Positions 6,846-14,566 of a stretch of DNA of 22,918 nucleotides are shown here, in pieces. Position 1 is the first letter of the stretch. The number at the start of each line of letters is the position of its first letter. Position numbers and translations under genes: made by a program. Origin of the DNA: JBEKZQ01 sp049509675 (GTDB taxonomy: Bacteria; Planctomycetota; Planctomycetia; Pirellulales; Thermoguttaceae); the NCBI GenBank assembly GCA_049509675.1, contig JBEKZQ010000025.1, forward strand, positions 1-22,918. Direction: 5' to 3'. The notes under the pieces were generated by a model. It saw only the letters and a program-made list of their open reading frames with translations, did not search any database and was not told the origin of the DNA.

Positions 6846-7649
6846 ATGATTAGGAAAATGGTCTTTGTGGGTGGTGGTGTATTCTTGGCAAGCCTGTTGC
6901 TGTTCGGTCGCAATGCGGTCAGTTATATCCGCACTTCGGCCAACTGCGTGAAGGAATCGGTCGAGAACGCGGTGCCGATCGACTTCCAGATCGACCACGC
7001 GCGAAACATGATCAAGGATCTGGTTCCCGAGGTCCGCAAGAACATGCACATCATCGCCAAGGAAGAGGTGGAAGTGAAGCGACTGGAGGAACAGATCGCC
7101 GGGGCCGAGGCCAACCTGGCCAAGGAGAAGCAGCAGATCCTGCGGCTGAAGACCGACCTGGCCGCCGCGAAGAAAGTCCTGCAATATGCCGGCCGCGACT
7201 ACACAGTCGACGAGGTGAAGACCGATCTGGCCAACCGCTTCGAGCGCTACAAGACGAACGAGGCCACGCTGGCCAGCCTGAAGGAAATTCGCCTGGCCCG
7301 CGAGCGGAGCCTGGGCGCGGCGCGGCAAAAGTTGGAAGGCATGATGGCGGCCAAGCGGCAACTGCAAGTCGACGTGGAGAACCTGGAAGCGCGGACGCAG
7401 ATGCTGGCCGCGGCCCAGACCACGAGCAATTATCAGTTCGACGACAGTCAACTGGGGCGCGCGAAGGAACTGGTCTCGAACCTGCGCACCCGGCTGGACG
7501 TGGCCGAGAAACTGGTCAATTCGGAAGTCTACTACCAGGGCGAAATCCCCGTGGACAAGGTGGCTCCCGAGAACATCGCCGACCAGGTGAGCGAGTACTT
7601 CGATCACAGTGCCAAGACGCCGGACACGCAGACCGTGGTGAAGAAGTAG
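6846..7649 (+). CDS. Membrane-anchored coiled-coil protein
   Basis: A 267-residue protein of unknown function. Residues 6-22 (VFVGGGVFLASLLLFG) form a single membrane segment or uncleaved signal anchor. From about residue 55 to 225 the sequence is a long charged heptad-type coiled coil rich in Lys, Glu, Ala and Leu (KEEVEVKRLEEQIAGAEANL and onward), and the tail is short and hydrophilic. The likely topology is a short inside end with the rod in the periplasm. GGAGG eight bases before the ATG sets the start; the frame is open upstream (to 6708) but that extension overlaps the promoter region. It is the first of four plus-strand genes with an FHA-like protein, a membrane kinase and another membrane protein, so a role in envelope signalling or scaffolding is inferred only from context. 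PspA-like function is possible, but PspA itself lacks a membrane anchor. Confidence 0.78.
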   Translation: MIRKMVFVGGGVFLASLLLFGRNAVSYIRTSANCVKESVENAVPIDFQIDHARNMIKDLVPEVRKNMHIIAKEEVEVKRLEEQIAGAEANLAKEKQQILRLKTDLAAAKKVLQYAGRDYTVDEVKTDLANRFERYKTNEATLASLKEIRLARERSLGAARQKLEGMMAAKRQLQVDVENLEARTQMLAAAQTTSNYQFDDSQLGRAKELVSNLRTRLDVAEKLVNSEVYYQGEIPVDKVAPENIADQVSEYFDHSAKTPDTQTVVKK

Positions 7650-7666
7650 GGGCGGCAACGCTCTGA

Positions 7667-7728
7667 AATCGCAAATTTGAAATCTCAGATCTGAAATTTC
7701 AGATCTGAAAACTGAAAACTGAAAACTG
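7667..7728. repeat. AT-rich GAAATCTCAGATCTG-type intergenic repeat with perfect 24-bp palindrome
   Basis: Between the coiled-coil and FHA-like genes, variants of GAAATCTCAGATCTGAAATTTCAGA follow one another. Positions 7685-7708 are a perfect 24-bp palindrome centred on AAATTT. It is followed by three 7-bp units TGAAAAC (7706-7726). Composition is sharply AT-rich against its neighbours. It may form a cruciform or RNA hairpin inside the transcript. Confidence 0.75.
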
Positions 7729-7772
7729 CCTCCCATGCCATGTGTACCAACCGACTGCGAGGATTGATCGCG

Positions 7773-8399
7773 ATGGACTCGCGCGGCGCGCCCGCGTGCG
7801 ACCGGTTCATGCTGTGGGTCGACGGCGTGGGCGCATACCTCTTGGCGACTGGGGACGACGTGTTCCTGGGGCAGGCCAGCGGACAGGGCGGAGCCGATAT
7901 CCCCATCCTCGCGGACATCTCCGGCCGGCACGCCTGTATTCGCCGGGATGAAGGAGATTATCTGATGGAAGCGACGGGCAATGTGCAACTGGACGGCCGC
8001 GTGGTGCGTCGCTTCGCTGCCCTGCGGGACGGCAGCCGCGTGGAACTGCGACAGACGGACGTCGCGCACGGGGTGAGGCTGTTGTTTCGTCAGCCGCATC
8101 GCTTGAGCGCTACGGCCCGGCTGGACTTCCTCAGCCGGCACCGCACGCAGCCGCCCGCCGACTCCGTGCTGTTATGGGCCGACTCCTGCGTCCTGGGCCC
8201 CAAGCCCGAGAGCCACGTCGTCTGCCGCGACTGGCCGCAAGAGGTGATTCTGTACCGGCACGGCAGCGGGTTTTATTGTTCGACGCGGGGCAGTTTTCTC
8301 GTCGACGGCAAGGCCTGCCACGATCGCGGCCGGCTCACGCCGCGTTCGCGCGTCAGCGGCGAGGGTTTCTCGTTTTGCCTGGAGGCGCTGGATGAGTAG
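7773..8399 (+). CDS. Tandem FHA-like domain protein
   Basis: A 208-residue cytoplasmic protein. The first half (LWVDGVGAYLLATGDDVFLGQASGQG, then ILADISGRHACIRRDEGDYLMEATG and NVQLDGRVVRRFAALRDGSRVEL) follows the forkhead-associated pattern, with the Ser-x-x-His (SGRH) turn of phosphothreonine binders. The second half (about residues 130-205: DSCVLGPKPESHVVCRDW, GSGFYCSTRG, FLVDGKACHDRGRLTPRSRV) repeats the same fold, with a weaker SHVV in place of the Ser-x-x-His. FHA domains bind phosphothreonine, so this is a natural reader for the Ser/Thr kinase starting 53 bp downstream. I chose the ATG at 7773 because GAGGA (7759-7763) lies nine bases upstream; the ATG at 7740 would add 11 residues and has no such site. 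FHA assignment is by eye and moderately sure. Confidence 0.72.
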   Translation: MDSRGAPACDRFMLWVDGVGAYLLATGDDVFLGQASGQGGADIPILADISGRHACIRRDEGDYLMEATGNVQLDGRVVRRFAALRDGSRVELRQTDVAHGVRLLFRQPHRLSATARLDFLSRHRTQPPADSVLLWADSCVLGPKPESHVVCRDWPQEVILYRHGSGFYCSTRGSFLVDGKACHDRGRLTPRSRVSGEGFSFCLEALDE

Positions 8400-8421
8400 G
8401 CTCCAGCGCAGCGAGCCCTAC
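8396..8421. repeat. GTAGGCTC...GAGCCCTAC hairpin repeat
   Basis: GTAGGCTC, loop CAGCGCAGC and GAGCCCTAC form a stem with one bulge. It overlaps the stop codon of the FHA-like gene and precedes the kinase promoter. It has no T tract, so it is more likely a dispersed palindrome than a terminator. Confidence 0.5.
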
Positions 8422-8432
8422 CCTACCTATGG

Positions 8433-8438
8433 TACAAT
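8433..8438 (+). promoter_or_regulatory. Predicted -10 box of the kinase gene
   Basis: TACAAT, 5/6 to consensus, ends 14 bases before the kinase ATG and would leave a 5' leader of only about 8 nt. The -35 region is poor. It may be a second promoter inside the unit that starts at 6846. Confidence 0.4.
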
Positions 8439-8452
8439 AGGACGATAGGCCG

Positions 8453-10543
8453 ATGTCACAGGGGGTTGCCGTGGAAGCGAAGGTTGACAGAACGACCAGC
8501 TTGTCGGTTGCCGACGAAGGCCCCCCCGCCGATGCCGGCGCGGCCGTGGCGGCCGGTGCGGCCGTGGCGCGGCCGTCGGTCCGCTTCACCTGTGCCAGCG
8601 GCACGCGGCCGCTGGACGGGTACACCATCAAGCGCGGCATCGGCCAGGGTGGTTTTGGCGAGATCTACTACGCCGTCACCGATGCGGGCAAAGAACTGGC
8701 GTTGAAGTTGATCCGCCGCAACCTGGAAGTCGAACTTCGCGGCATGCGGCAGTGTCTGAACTTCAAACACCCCAATCTGTTGAGCCTCTACGACATCCGC
8801 CAGGACGACCAGGGCGACACGTGGGTCGTGATGGAATATGTCTCCGGCCGCACGCTGGAAGAAGTGCTGGAGAGCCATCCGCAAGGAATGCCCCGGCAAG
8901 AAATGCTCGCCTGGTTCCACGGCATTGCCGCCGGCGTCACCTATCTGCACGAGCGGGGGATCGTACACCGCGACCTGAAGCCGGGCAACATCTTTTCCGA
9001 CGAGGGGCTGGTGAAGGTGGGCGACTACGGCCTGTCCAAATTCCTTTCCTGCAGCCGGCGGAGCGGACATACCGAAAGCATCGGCACGGTGCATTACATG
9101 GCCCCGGAAGTGGCCAACGGCCGCTACGGCAAGGAGATCGACATCTACGCCCTGGGCGTGATCCTCTATGAAATGCTCACCGGCCGCGTGCCCTTCGACG
9201 GCGAAAGCGTGGGCGAGGTGTTGATGAAGCACCTCACCGCGCGGCCGGACGTGTCGATGCTCCCCGAGCCCTACCGCGGCGTCGTGGCCCGGGCCCTGGA
9301 AAAAGACCCGGAGCGCCGATTCCGCACGGTGGCCGAAATGCTGGCCGCCCTGCCGGCGACCAGCGGGCCCTCCAGCGCCGGTTGGCTGCCCTCCAACGGC
9401 AGCGGCACGGTCGCTGCCCAAGCCGTGGCCGGTGCAGACGAAAACACTGGCAAAGCCAGTGGCACACCGGACAGCACTGGCAGAGCCAGTGGCACCCAAG
9501 AAAGCACTGGCGAAGCCGGCGGCATCCGAAGAGGAGTGGCTAATGCCTCCCCCGCCCCGGAATTCGTGGAAGCCCGGGTGGTCGACGAAGAGCCGATCTG
9601 GAGGGCTGTGCGGAGCCGATGGCAAAAAGGCCGCGCGGCTTGGCACCGCGACAATCTCACTTCGTCGGGCAGGGCCAAGAACATACTGGTGGTGCTGGTC
9701 CTGTGTCTCCTTGCGGCAAACTCGCCTGCCCTTCCTCTGGCCGTAGCCCTGCTGATCCTCTACGGCGGCTATCGCCTGGTGCGGGCGATGGTGTTGGCGC
9801 AGTCGGGAACAGGGGGGCGCCGCGCTGCGCCCGTGGCCGCGACGATACGGCCCGGCGCCATGCGATTACCCGAAAAACCCGCTCCGGCCCTGGTGCTCAA
9901 ACTGCCGCTGGAACGCTTCACCGAGTTGGTTGGTTCATTGCTGACTAGCGCGATGGCGGCCTTGGTCACATGCGTGGTCCTGGTGCTGGTGAGCAGCTAC
10001 AACGGGGCCGCCCCGCAGCCCGAGCAGGCCGCCTGGCTGGCACTGGTCAGCATTGCCGGGGCCTGGGCGGTGCTGCTGCCGTCGAAGTTCTGGGAGGGCA
10101 CGCGCGGCGAGCCGCTGTTGCGACGGTTCGTGCTCATGGTGATCGGGCTGGGACTGGGACTGCTGGCGCTGGTGCTGGCCGACGCCTTGCTCCTGCACCT
10201 GCCGCCGGCCGCCGATTTCCCCGCAACCCCGCGATACCAACTGCCGACCACGTTTTACGCCGAGGACGGCCGGCCGCTGGCCATGGCCTATATGGCGGCC
10301 TTCGGCAGCCTGTTCCTCGTCATGCGCTGGTGGCGGCAGACCAACCCCTTGCGACCCTCCCGCTTGAGCCTGTGGAGCATCGCGGTGACCGCCCTGGTGG
10401 CGGTGATCGTTACCGGCGTCTGGCATTTTCCGCCGCCGTGGCTGGTGATGGTGGCGGCGGCCATTTCCATCTCCGTACAATTGGCCAGCCCGTGGGTGCC
10501 GCTGCACCAACGGCTGACGCCGCAGCATAAGAAAACCGCCTGA
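8453..10543 (+). CDS. Ser/Thr protein kinase fused to a polytopic membrane region
   Basis: A 696-residue Hanks-type kinase. The domain spans about residues 56-310: glycine loop IGQGGFGEIY near 64, Lys near 83 in ELALKLI, HRDLKPGNIF near 172, a DYG in place of the usual DFG near 191 (VGDYGLSK), the APE motif near 217 (HYMAPEVAN), and DIYALGVILYEMLTGRVPF. All catalytic residues are present, so it should be active. A low-complexity linker (about 315-375) holds three 10-residue repeats from 30-bp DNA units. From about 405 to the end there are six to eight hydrophobic segments, for example NILVVLVLCLLAA, FVLMVIGLGLGLLALVLADAL and WLVMVAAAISISVQ, so the kinase is tethered to the inner membrane by a polytopic domain rather than the usual single helix. 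Only 14 bp separate it from the next membrane gene. Substrates are unknown; the FHA-like protein upstream is the obvious partner. Confidence 0.93.
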   Translation: MSQGVAVEAKVDRTTSLSVADEGPPADAGAAVAAGAAVARPSVRFTCASGTRPLDGYTIKRGIGQGGFGEIYYAVTDAGKELALKLIRRNLEVELRGMRQCLNFKHPNLLSLYDIRQDDQGDTWVVMEYVSGRTLEEVLESHPQGMPRQEMLAWFHGIAAGVTYLHERGIVHRDLKPGNIFSDEGLVKVGDYGLSKFLSCSRRSGHTESIGTVHYMAPEVANGRYGKEIDIYALGVILYEMLTGRVPFDGESVGEVLMKHLTARPDVSMLPEPYRGVVARALEKDPERRFRTVAEMLAALPATSGPSSAGWLPSNGSGTVAAQAVAGADENTGKASGTPDSTGRASGTQESTGEAGGIRRGVANASPAPEFVEARVVDEEPIWRAVRSRWQKGRAAWHRDNLTSSGRAKNILVVLVLCLLAANSPALPLAVALLILYGGYRLVRAMVLAQSGTGGRRAAPVAATIRPGAMRLPEKPAPALVLKLPLERFTELVGSLLTSAMAALVTCVVLVLVSSYNGAAPQPEQAAWLALVSIAGAWAVLLPSKFWEGTRGEPLLRRFVLMVIGLGLGLLALVLADALLLHLPPAADFPATPRYQLPTTFYAEDGRPLAMAYMAAFGSLFLVMRWWRQTNPLRPSRLSLWSIAVTALVAVIVTGVWHFPPPWLVMVAAAISISVQLASPWVPLHQRLTPQHKKTA
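9445..9524 (+). repeat. Three in-frame 30-bp units carrying the CACTGGCnnnGCCAGTG palindrome
   Basis: Units begin at 9445, 9475 and 9505. The first two hold CACTGGC, a 3-nt loop and GCCAGTGGCAC; the third is degenerate (GCCGGCGGCA). Each adds ten residues (STGKASGTPD, STGRASGTQE, STGEAGGIRR) to the kinase linker without breaking the frame. Confidence 0.85.
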
Positions 10544-10557
10544 CAGAGGATAACCGG

Positions 10558-11541
10558 ATGACGACTGTAGTAGCTCCTTTTGCCATCCTGGTGGGCTTTT
10601 TCCTGGGAATACTAATCCTCGCCGTCGGCGTGTTTGCGATGAAGTTCTTGCTGTCCATGCCGGGCGGGCGGCACCTGCTGGGCTTGATGGCCGGACTCGC
10701 CCTGCTGGCCGTGCCGCTGGCAACGCTCTTCATTTTCAAGCTCCGCGCGAGCCGGTCGGTGGAGCAGTCTGCCACGGAAATTGTCCCCGCCGCGCCAACC
10801 GCCATCGTCAGCCCGCACCGGGTTCACAAGCATGTCAGCGTTCTTCACGGCATGGGGCAGGCGTTGCAAGCAGGCTTTAGCACTCAGCCGCCGGCGTCAA
10901 AGCCAGTGGCATCGCCGCCGGCGTTGGTCGCCGAGCGACCGTCGCTGGCGGCCGAGGCGCCGGAAAATAGTTCGCCGCGACCGCGACCCGCGTGGGTCGA
11001 CGCCCGGCCGGGACGCGTCGGCGACGCCTACCAGATGACCACCGTCGTCGGCCCCTACAGCACCCGGCTGGAGTGCGACCAGGAATTGCCCAACTACGTG
11101 CAAGCGGCCCTGGCCGGCTACACGGAAATCTGTCTCGGGTCCGAGGCGGCCAGCCGCGTGCAATTGCCCTGGGAGGAACTCGCTCCGGTCGTCAAGGACC
11201 AATGGGAAGAGACAGTCCAGGTCTCGATCGGCCCGATGGTCCAGTTGCACGTGCTGCTGGATTTCGATCGCAACATGCAACAGCGCGTGAAAGACCAATG
11301 GCGGCAGGTCGTCGTCCAACGGCGGCTTGTCTATGCGGGCGTGGGTCTGGCGGGCGTGCTGGCGCTGTTGGCCCTGTTGTACGGCGGGCTCAGGATCGAC
11401 CATGCCACGCGCGGCGCGCGTCGCAGTCGGCTGGCGGCGGCCGCCGTAGTGCTGGCCGCGGTTGGCGTCGGGGTGTGGGTTCTGACAGTAGAACTGCATA
11501 GTGTGCGAAGCCTTCCGGGCCAGGTCCATTCCGCACACTAG
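10558..11541 (+). CDS. Membrane protein of unknown function, coupled to the kinase
   Basis: A 327-residue protein with two membrane segments near the N terminus (about residues 5-25 and 38-61), a Pro/Ala-rich linker (75-150), a soluble region of about 100 residues (MTTVVGPYSTRLECDQELPNY..VQLPWEELAPVVKDQWEETVQVSIGPMVQLHVLLDFD), and two more membrane segments (about 258-278 and 286-308). I recognise no family. RBS AGAGG lies eight bases before the ATG, and the gene starts 14 bp after the kinase stop, so the two are almost surely one transcript. The VKDQW motif appears twice (VVKDQWEE and VKDQWRQ). The last dozen residues come from a short palindrome (TAGTGTGCG/CGCACACTA, 11499-11540), so the original C terminus may have been changed by a repeat insertion. 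Confidence 0.8.
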   Translation: MTTVVAPFAILVGFFLGILILAVGVFAMKFLLSMPGGRHLLGLMAGLALLAVPLATLFIFKLRASRSVEQSATEIVPAAPTAIVSPHRVHKHVSVLHGMGQALQAGFSTQPPASKPVASPPALVAERPSLAAEAPENSSPRPRPAWVDARPGRVGDAYQMTTVVGPYSTRLECDQELPNYVQAALAGYTEICLGSEAASRVQLPWEELAPVVKDQWEETVQVSIGPMVQLHVLLDFDRNMQQRVKDQWRQVVVQRRLVYAGVGLAGVLALLALLYGGLRIDHATRGARRSRLAAAAVVLAAVGVGVWVLTVELHSVRSLPGQVHSAH

Positions 11542-11585
11542 CCCGAAGCGCCAGCGAGGGACTTGCGGCACTTCTTCCTCGCTGG
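11499..11585. repeat. Two adjacent palindromic repeats at the 3' end of the membrane gene
   Basis: TAGTGTGCG (11499-11507) pairs with CGCACACTA (11532-11540) around the stop codon. Directly after it, CCAGCGAGG (11551-11559) pairs with CCTCGCTGG (11577-11585), led by GCCCGAAGCG. Neither has a T tract. Confidence 0.6.
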
Positions 11586-11636
11586 GGACTCGAAACTGGG
11601 ACGTAGCTAGTATTTGCATCTGCCCTTTGCCGCACA

Positions 11637-11754
11637 TTGCCAGCGTGGAAACGCTGCAATCCGCCTGTATGCTCGCGCAAGAATAAGTTGTGCGATTCCA
11701 ATGATAGGCCACACGCCGTGTGCCGTAAGTGGGCGGGCGGCACACGGCGTGTGC
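11637..11754. repeat. Hairpin repeats in the convergent spacer, including a 16-bp perfect stem
   Basis: TTGCCAGCGT, loop GGAA and ACGCTGCAA form a hairpin at 11637-11659. CACACGCCGTGTGCCG (11710-11725) is then perfectly inverted as CGGCACACGGCGTGTG (11738-11753), and each arm is itself nearly palindromic. The spacer between the convergent membrane and Kelch genes (11542-11775) holds nothing else I can identify. The 16-bp stem may stop transcription from both sides although it lacks a T tract. Confidence 0.65.
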
Positions 11755-11775
11755 CTGTTACAATTCGGCCAATCC

Positions 11776-14448
11776 TTACTCCAGCGGCACGGCGTCGCTG
11801 CTGGCGCGGTCCAGTGCGAGGGCGTGGGGCCGCGACAACAGGTCCATGGCCCAGACCAACTTGCGTTTGGGGTCGTACATCAGGCCCAGGCTGTTGTTGA
11901 ATCGCTCCTTGCCCAACGGGTCTGCACCGAGCAGCGACACGCCGAGCCAGGCGTTGGCGGCGCAGTCGTAGAGGAGCCACCGCGCGGGGCCCCCGGAGCC
12001 CGAGGGACGTGCCCCGACGAGCACGGCGTCGCAGTCGGGCAGGTACAGCGTTTCCCGCATGGCGGCGCCCGCGGCGCGGCGGCTGCCGGCCGGTTGCAGC
12101 CGCCGGATCTCGCCGTTGTTTAGATCGCAGGATGTCACCGCGCCTTCTTTCTCGCTGAACAGCAGCAGCCGGTCGCGGCGGGAATCGTAATCGAGCCCCT
12201 CGGTGTCCCAGCCGGGCGGCTCGACTTTGCCCCGGATCGGCAACTTCTCCCAGGTCATGTCGGCGGCCTTGACCCGCCAAAACCCTTCGCCCGAATCCTT
12301 CCACGCCACCACGCCCTTGGGAGTGGCCGCGCACTTGGTCTGGTAGCAAGACGTGTTGAACAGGTTCGGTCCAAAAGGGGTTGCCAGAGTTGCGTCCCAG
12401 TCGCCGGCGGCCGGATCGTAGGTGAAGAGCCGGCCGGCATCTTTCTGGGCGCACAGCACCAGTTTTCCCAGCGTGCAGTCGTAGCTGTAGCACTTGTACG
12501 AGTGGCACGAGATCAGCGGCCGGCCGTGGTAGCTTTTGCACAGGGGAATGCCGATGCCGTTGGGCGCGAAGTTCAGGGCGTGCTCCGGCCGGTGGCCGAT
12601 GTAGTAGCGGTTCGCGCGGATGCTGTAGTGCAGCACCGCGTTGCCGTCGTAGGTGGCGTGACCGCCGCCGAAGTGCAGCAACTCGTCGCGGTCGACATCG
12701 AAGGCGCAGGTGCCCCAGCAGCGGCTCTTGCCGTACTCGATCTGCGGCCAGTTGGGCGATTGCCGCATCACCCAGGTGTTCGGCGGCAGCTTTTGGAACC
12801 ACAACTCCTCAGCGGCCGGCTTCGGCGGTGGCCCGTGGTCCTCGAACCACTGTGGATCCTCGGTGGGCATGCCGTAGGGCTTCTCCGCGAGCGGGGCAAC
12901 GCCGCGCCGGACCGTGCCGGCCGCGTCGATGCGGGCGGGGTCGACGTGTATCGCAAAGGTGGCGGCCGAGCGGCCCTCTTTGCACACGGCGACCACCCAA
13001 TCGTCGTCGCCAACCGCGGCGGGAGTCGGATACCAGTCGCCGGCCGGGGCCGCGGCCCGAAACGCACCGCCCTCGACCAGCAGTTGCCACCGGTTCTGCT
13101 GCGTGTCGTAGGCCCACATCTCGGCGTTGCCCTGGTAGCCGTAGCCGTCCATCAGCAGGACCTTGCCGCTCTTGGGAAGGTAGACCATTTTGTAGCCGCT
13201 TCGCGGCGCGGGCGAGAGGCTCGGCCGCCGCTGGGCCCAACTCCGCGTGGCCGTGTCGTAGACCCAGGTGTCGGCCAGCACGCGATCCAGCGCGTCGCCG
13301 CCGAAGAGCACGATCTTTCGATTGCGGGCGTCATAGACCATGCGTGCATGGGCCCGCGGCGGCGGCTGTTCGGCCAAGGCCGCCACTGCCCGGCCCAGTT
13401 CCTCGCGGGCCGCGTCGGCCTGGTGAATGGCCACGGGCGCCGGCCTTGCCAGCGCGCTCTCCGCTTCCTTGACGATGGCGGCAGCGGCGGCCAGGTGCGC
13501 GCCGGCCCACTGCAATTGGGTCTTCTGCTGTGTGGCGGCCTCCGCTGCGGCTCCCTTCATCTCCTCACCCAGTGCGGCAACATCCCGGGCCAGGGCGGCG
13601 GCGGACTGGTCGAGCCGGACCTTCGCCTCTTGTGCGCTCTCGGCCACGTAGTACCGCGCTCGGCTGGCGCCGGCCAGGTTCCGCGCCCGCACGCGGAGCG
13701 CATCGGCCTTGCCGCGCAGCCGCTCCAGCGGCGGACTGCCGAGTTGAAGTTTCCGCCACTTGCCGCCGGCGTAGACCCAGCCGCCTTGCCCGCCAAGAAC
13801 CTCCTTGTTGACCGGATCGTAGCACATCGCGCCGAAGTACATCGCCTCATTGAACTCCCGCGAGACTTTTTCGGCGGAGGCGATCAACTGCCAGGTGCGC
13901 GCCACGGGGTCATACTCCGCAGTCTGTTGCGGCAAGGTCCAGTACACTACGAGCCTGCCGCGGTCGCTGTCGAAGGCGTAGTTGCCCCAGTTCCACATCT
14001 GGTTGTAGTATCCGGCGCCGAGGTAGGGGCGCGTGTTGCCTTCTACGTCCTTCAGCGAGAAGGCATAGTAGCTGCCCGGGAATGCGGGGGCCTTGGCAGG
14101 GCCCGTGGACTCGCCCCAAAGCCCCTCCTTCCCCTTGGGAAAGCGGTTCTCCCAAACGCCCTTTTCCAGGTTGAGGGTCATTTCCGAGTACGGGGCCTCC
14201 GCGGCCGCCGGGTCCATCCTGGGGTTGCTGAGCAGGCAGCCGCCGAAGCAGACCATCGCTTGCTCGGCCGGCACGTAGATCAGGCCGTAGGAAGTTCGCC
14301 GACCGACCGCGGCATCCGCCACTTTGAGGCGGGTGTTCGCCGCGGCCTGCTGCCATGCCGGCGGCCATTTCGCCGCGCCCCGCACCGCAGCCGGCTGCGC
14401 ACCGGCGGCCAAGATCAAAGCGAAGAACATGACCGTCTTGGGTTTCAC
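11776..14448 (-). CDS. Secreted Kelch-repeat protein
   Basis: An 890-residue exported protein of unknown activity. A signal peptide (VKPKTVMFFALILAAGAQPAAVRG) is followed by Kelch/galactose-oxidase-type beta-propeller repeats: for example HARMVYDARNRKIVLFGG..DTWVYDTATRSW and GYKMVYLPKSGKVLLMDG..EMWAYDTQQNRW at about residues 370-456, with further MCYDPVNKEVLGGQG, YDSRRDRLLLFSEK and LMYDPKRKLVWAM blades. An Ala-rich helical insert (about 243-356) interrupts the propeller. I place the start at a GTG (14448) because AGGAG lies nine bases upstream. The ATG at 14499 lies within an intergenic palindrome and would add residues encoded by that repeat (MPRKWDCPLWPN). It lies downstream of a secreted glycosidase-like gene on the same strand, so sugar or glycan binding is plausible. 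Kelch folds also occur in non-enzymatic scaffolds. Confidence 0.85.
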   Translation of the reverse strand: MKPKTVMFFALILAAGAQPAAVRGAAKWPPAWQQAAANTRLKVADAAVGRRTSYGLIYVPAEQAMVCFGGCLLSNPRMDPAAAEAPYSEMTLNLEKGVWENRFPKGKEGLWGESTGPAKAPAFPGSYYAFSLKDVEGNTRPYLGAGYYNQMWNWGNYAFDSDRGRLVVYWTLPQQTAEYDPVARTWQLIASAEKVSREFNEAMYFGAMCYDPVNKEVLGGQGGWVYAGGKWRKLQLGSPPLERLRGKADALRVRARNLAGASRARYYVAESAQEAKVRLDQSAAALARDVAALGEEMKGAAAEAATQQKTQLQWAGAHLAAAAAIVKEAESALARPAPVAIHQADAAREELGRAVAALAEQPPPRAHARMVYDARNRKIVLFGGDALDRVLADTWVYDTATRSWAQRRPSLSPAPRSGYKMVYLPKSGKVLLMDGYGYQGNAEMWAYDTQQNRWQLLVEGGAFRAAAPAGDWYPTPAAVGDDDWVVAVCKEGRSAATFAIHVDPARIDAAGTVRRGVAPLAEKPYGMPTEDPQWFEDHGPPPKPAAEELWFQKLPPNTWVMRQSPNWPQIEYGKSRCWGTCAFDVDRDELLHFGGGHATYDGNAVLHYSIRANRYYIGHRPEHALNFAPNGIGIPLCKSYHGRPLISCHSYKCYSYDCTLGKLVLCAQKDAGRLFTYDPAAGDWDATLATPFGPNLFNTSCYQTKCAATPKGVVAWKDSGEGFWRVKAADMTWEKLPIRGKVEPPGWDTEGLDYDSRRDRLLLFSEKEGAVTSCDLNNGEIRRLQPAGSRRAAGAAMRETLYLPDCDAVLVGARPSGSGGPARWLLYDCAANAWLGVSLLGADPLGKERFNNSLGLMYDPKRKLVWAMDLLSRPHALALDRASSDAVPLE

Positions 14449-14474
14449 GGGCTGTTGCTCCTGGTTGGGCCAAA

Positions 14475-14535
14475 GGGGACAGTCCCATTTTCGCGGCAAT
14501 GCTGCGCATTGCAGGCGAAAATTGGGACAGTCCCC
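14475..14535. repeat. Palindromic GGGGACAGTCCC element (cruciform) between Kelch and glycosidase-like genes
   Basis: GGGGACAGTCCCATTTTCGC (14475-14494) is inverted as GCGAAAATTGGGACAGTCCCC (14515-14535, one base longer), and the core GCAATG-ctgcg-CATTGC makes a second hairpin. The same arm sequence occurs in frame inside the VIT/vWA gene at 20804-20907. Such elements are often linked to REP-associated tyrosine transposases (RAYT), none of which is in this window. Confidence 0.82.
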
Positions 14536-14566
14536 AGTGAACGGTTACCGGAACCCGTGGGGCAGG

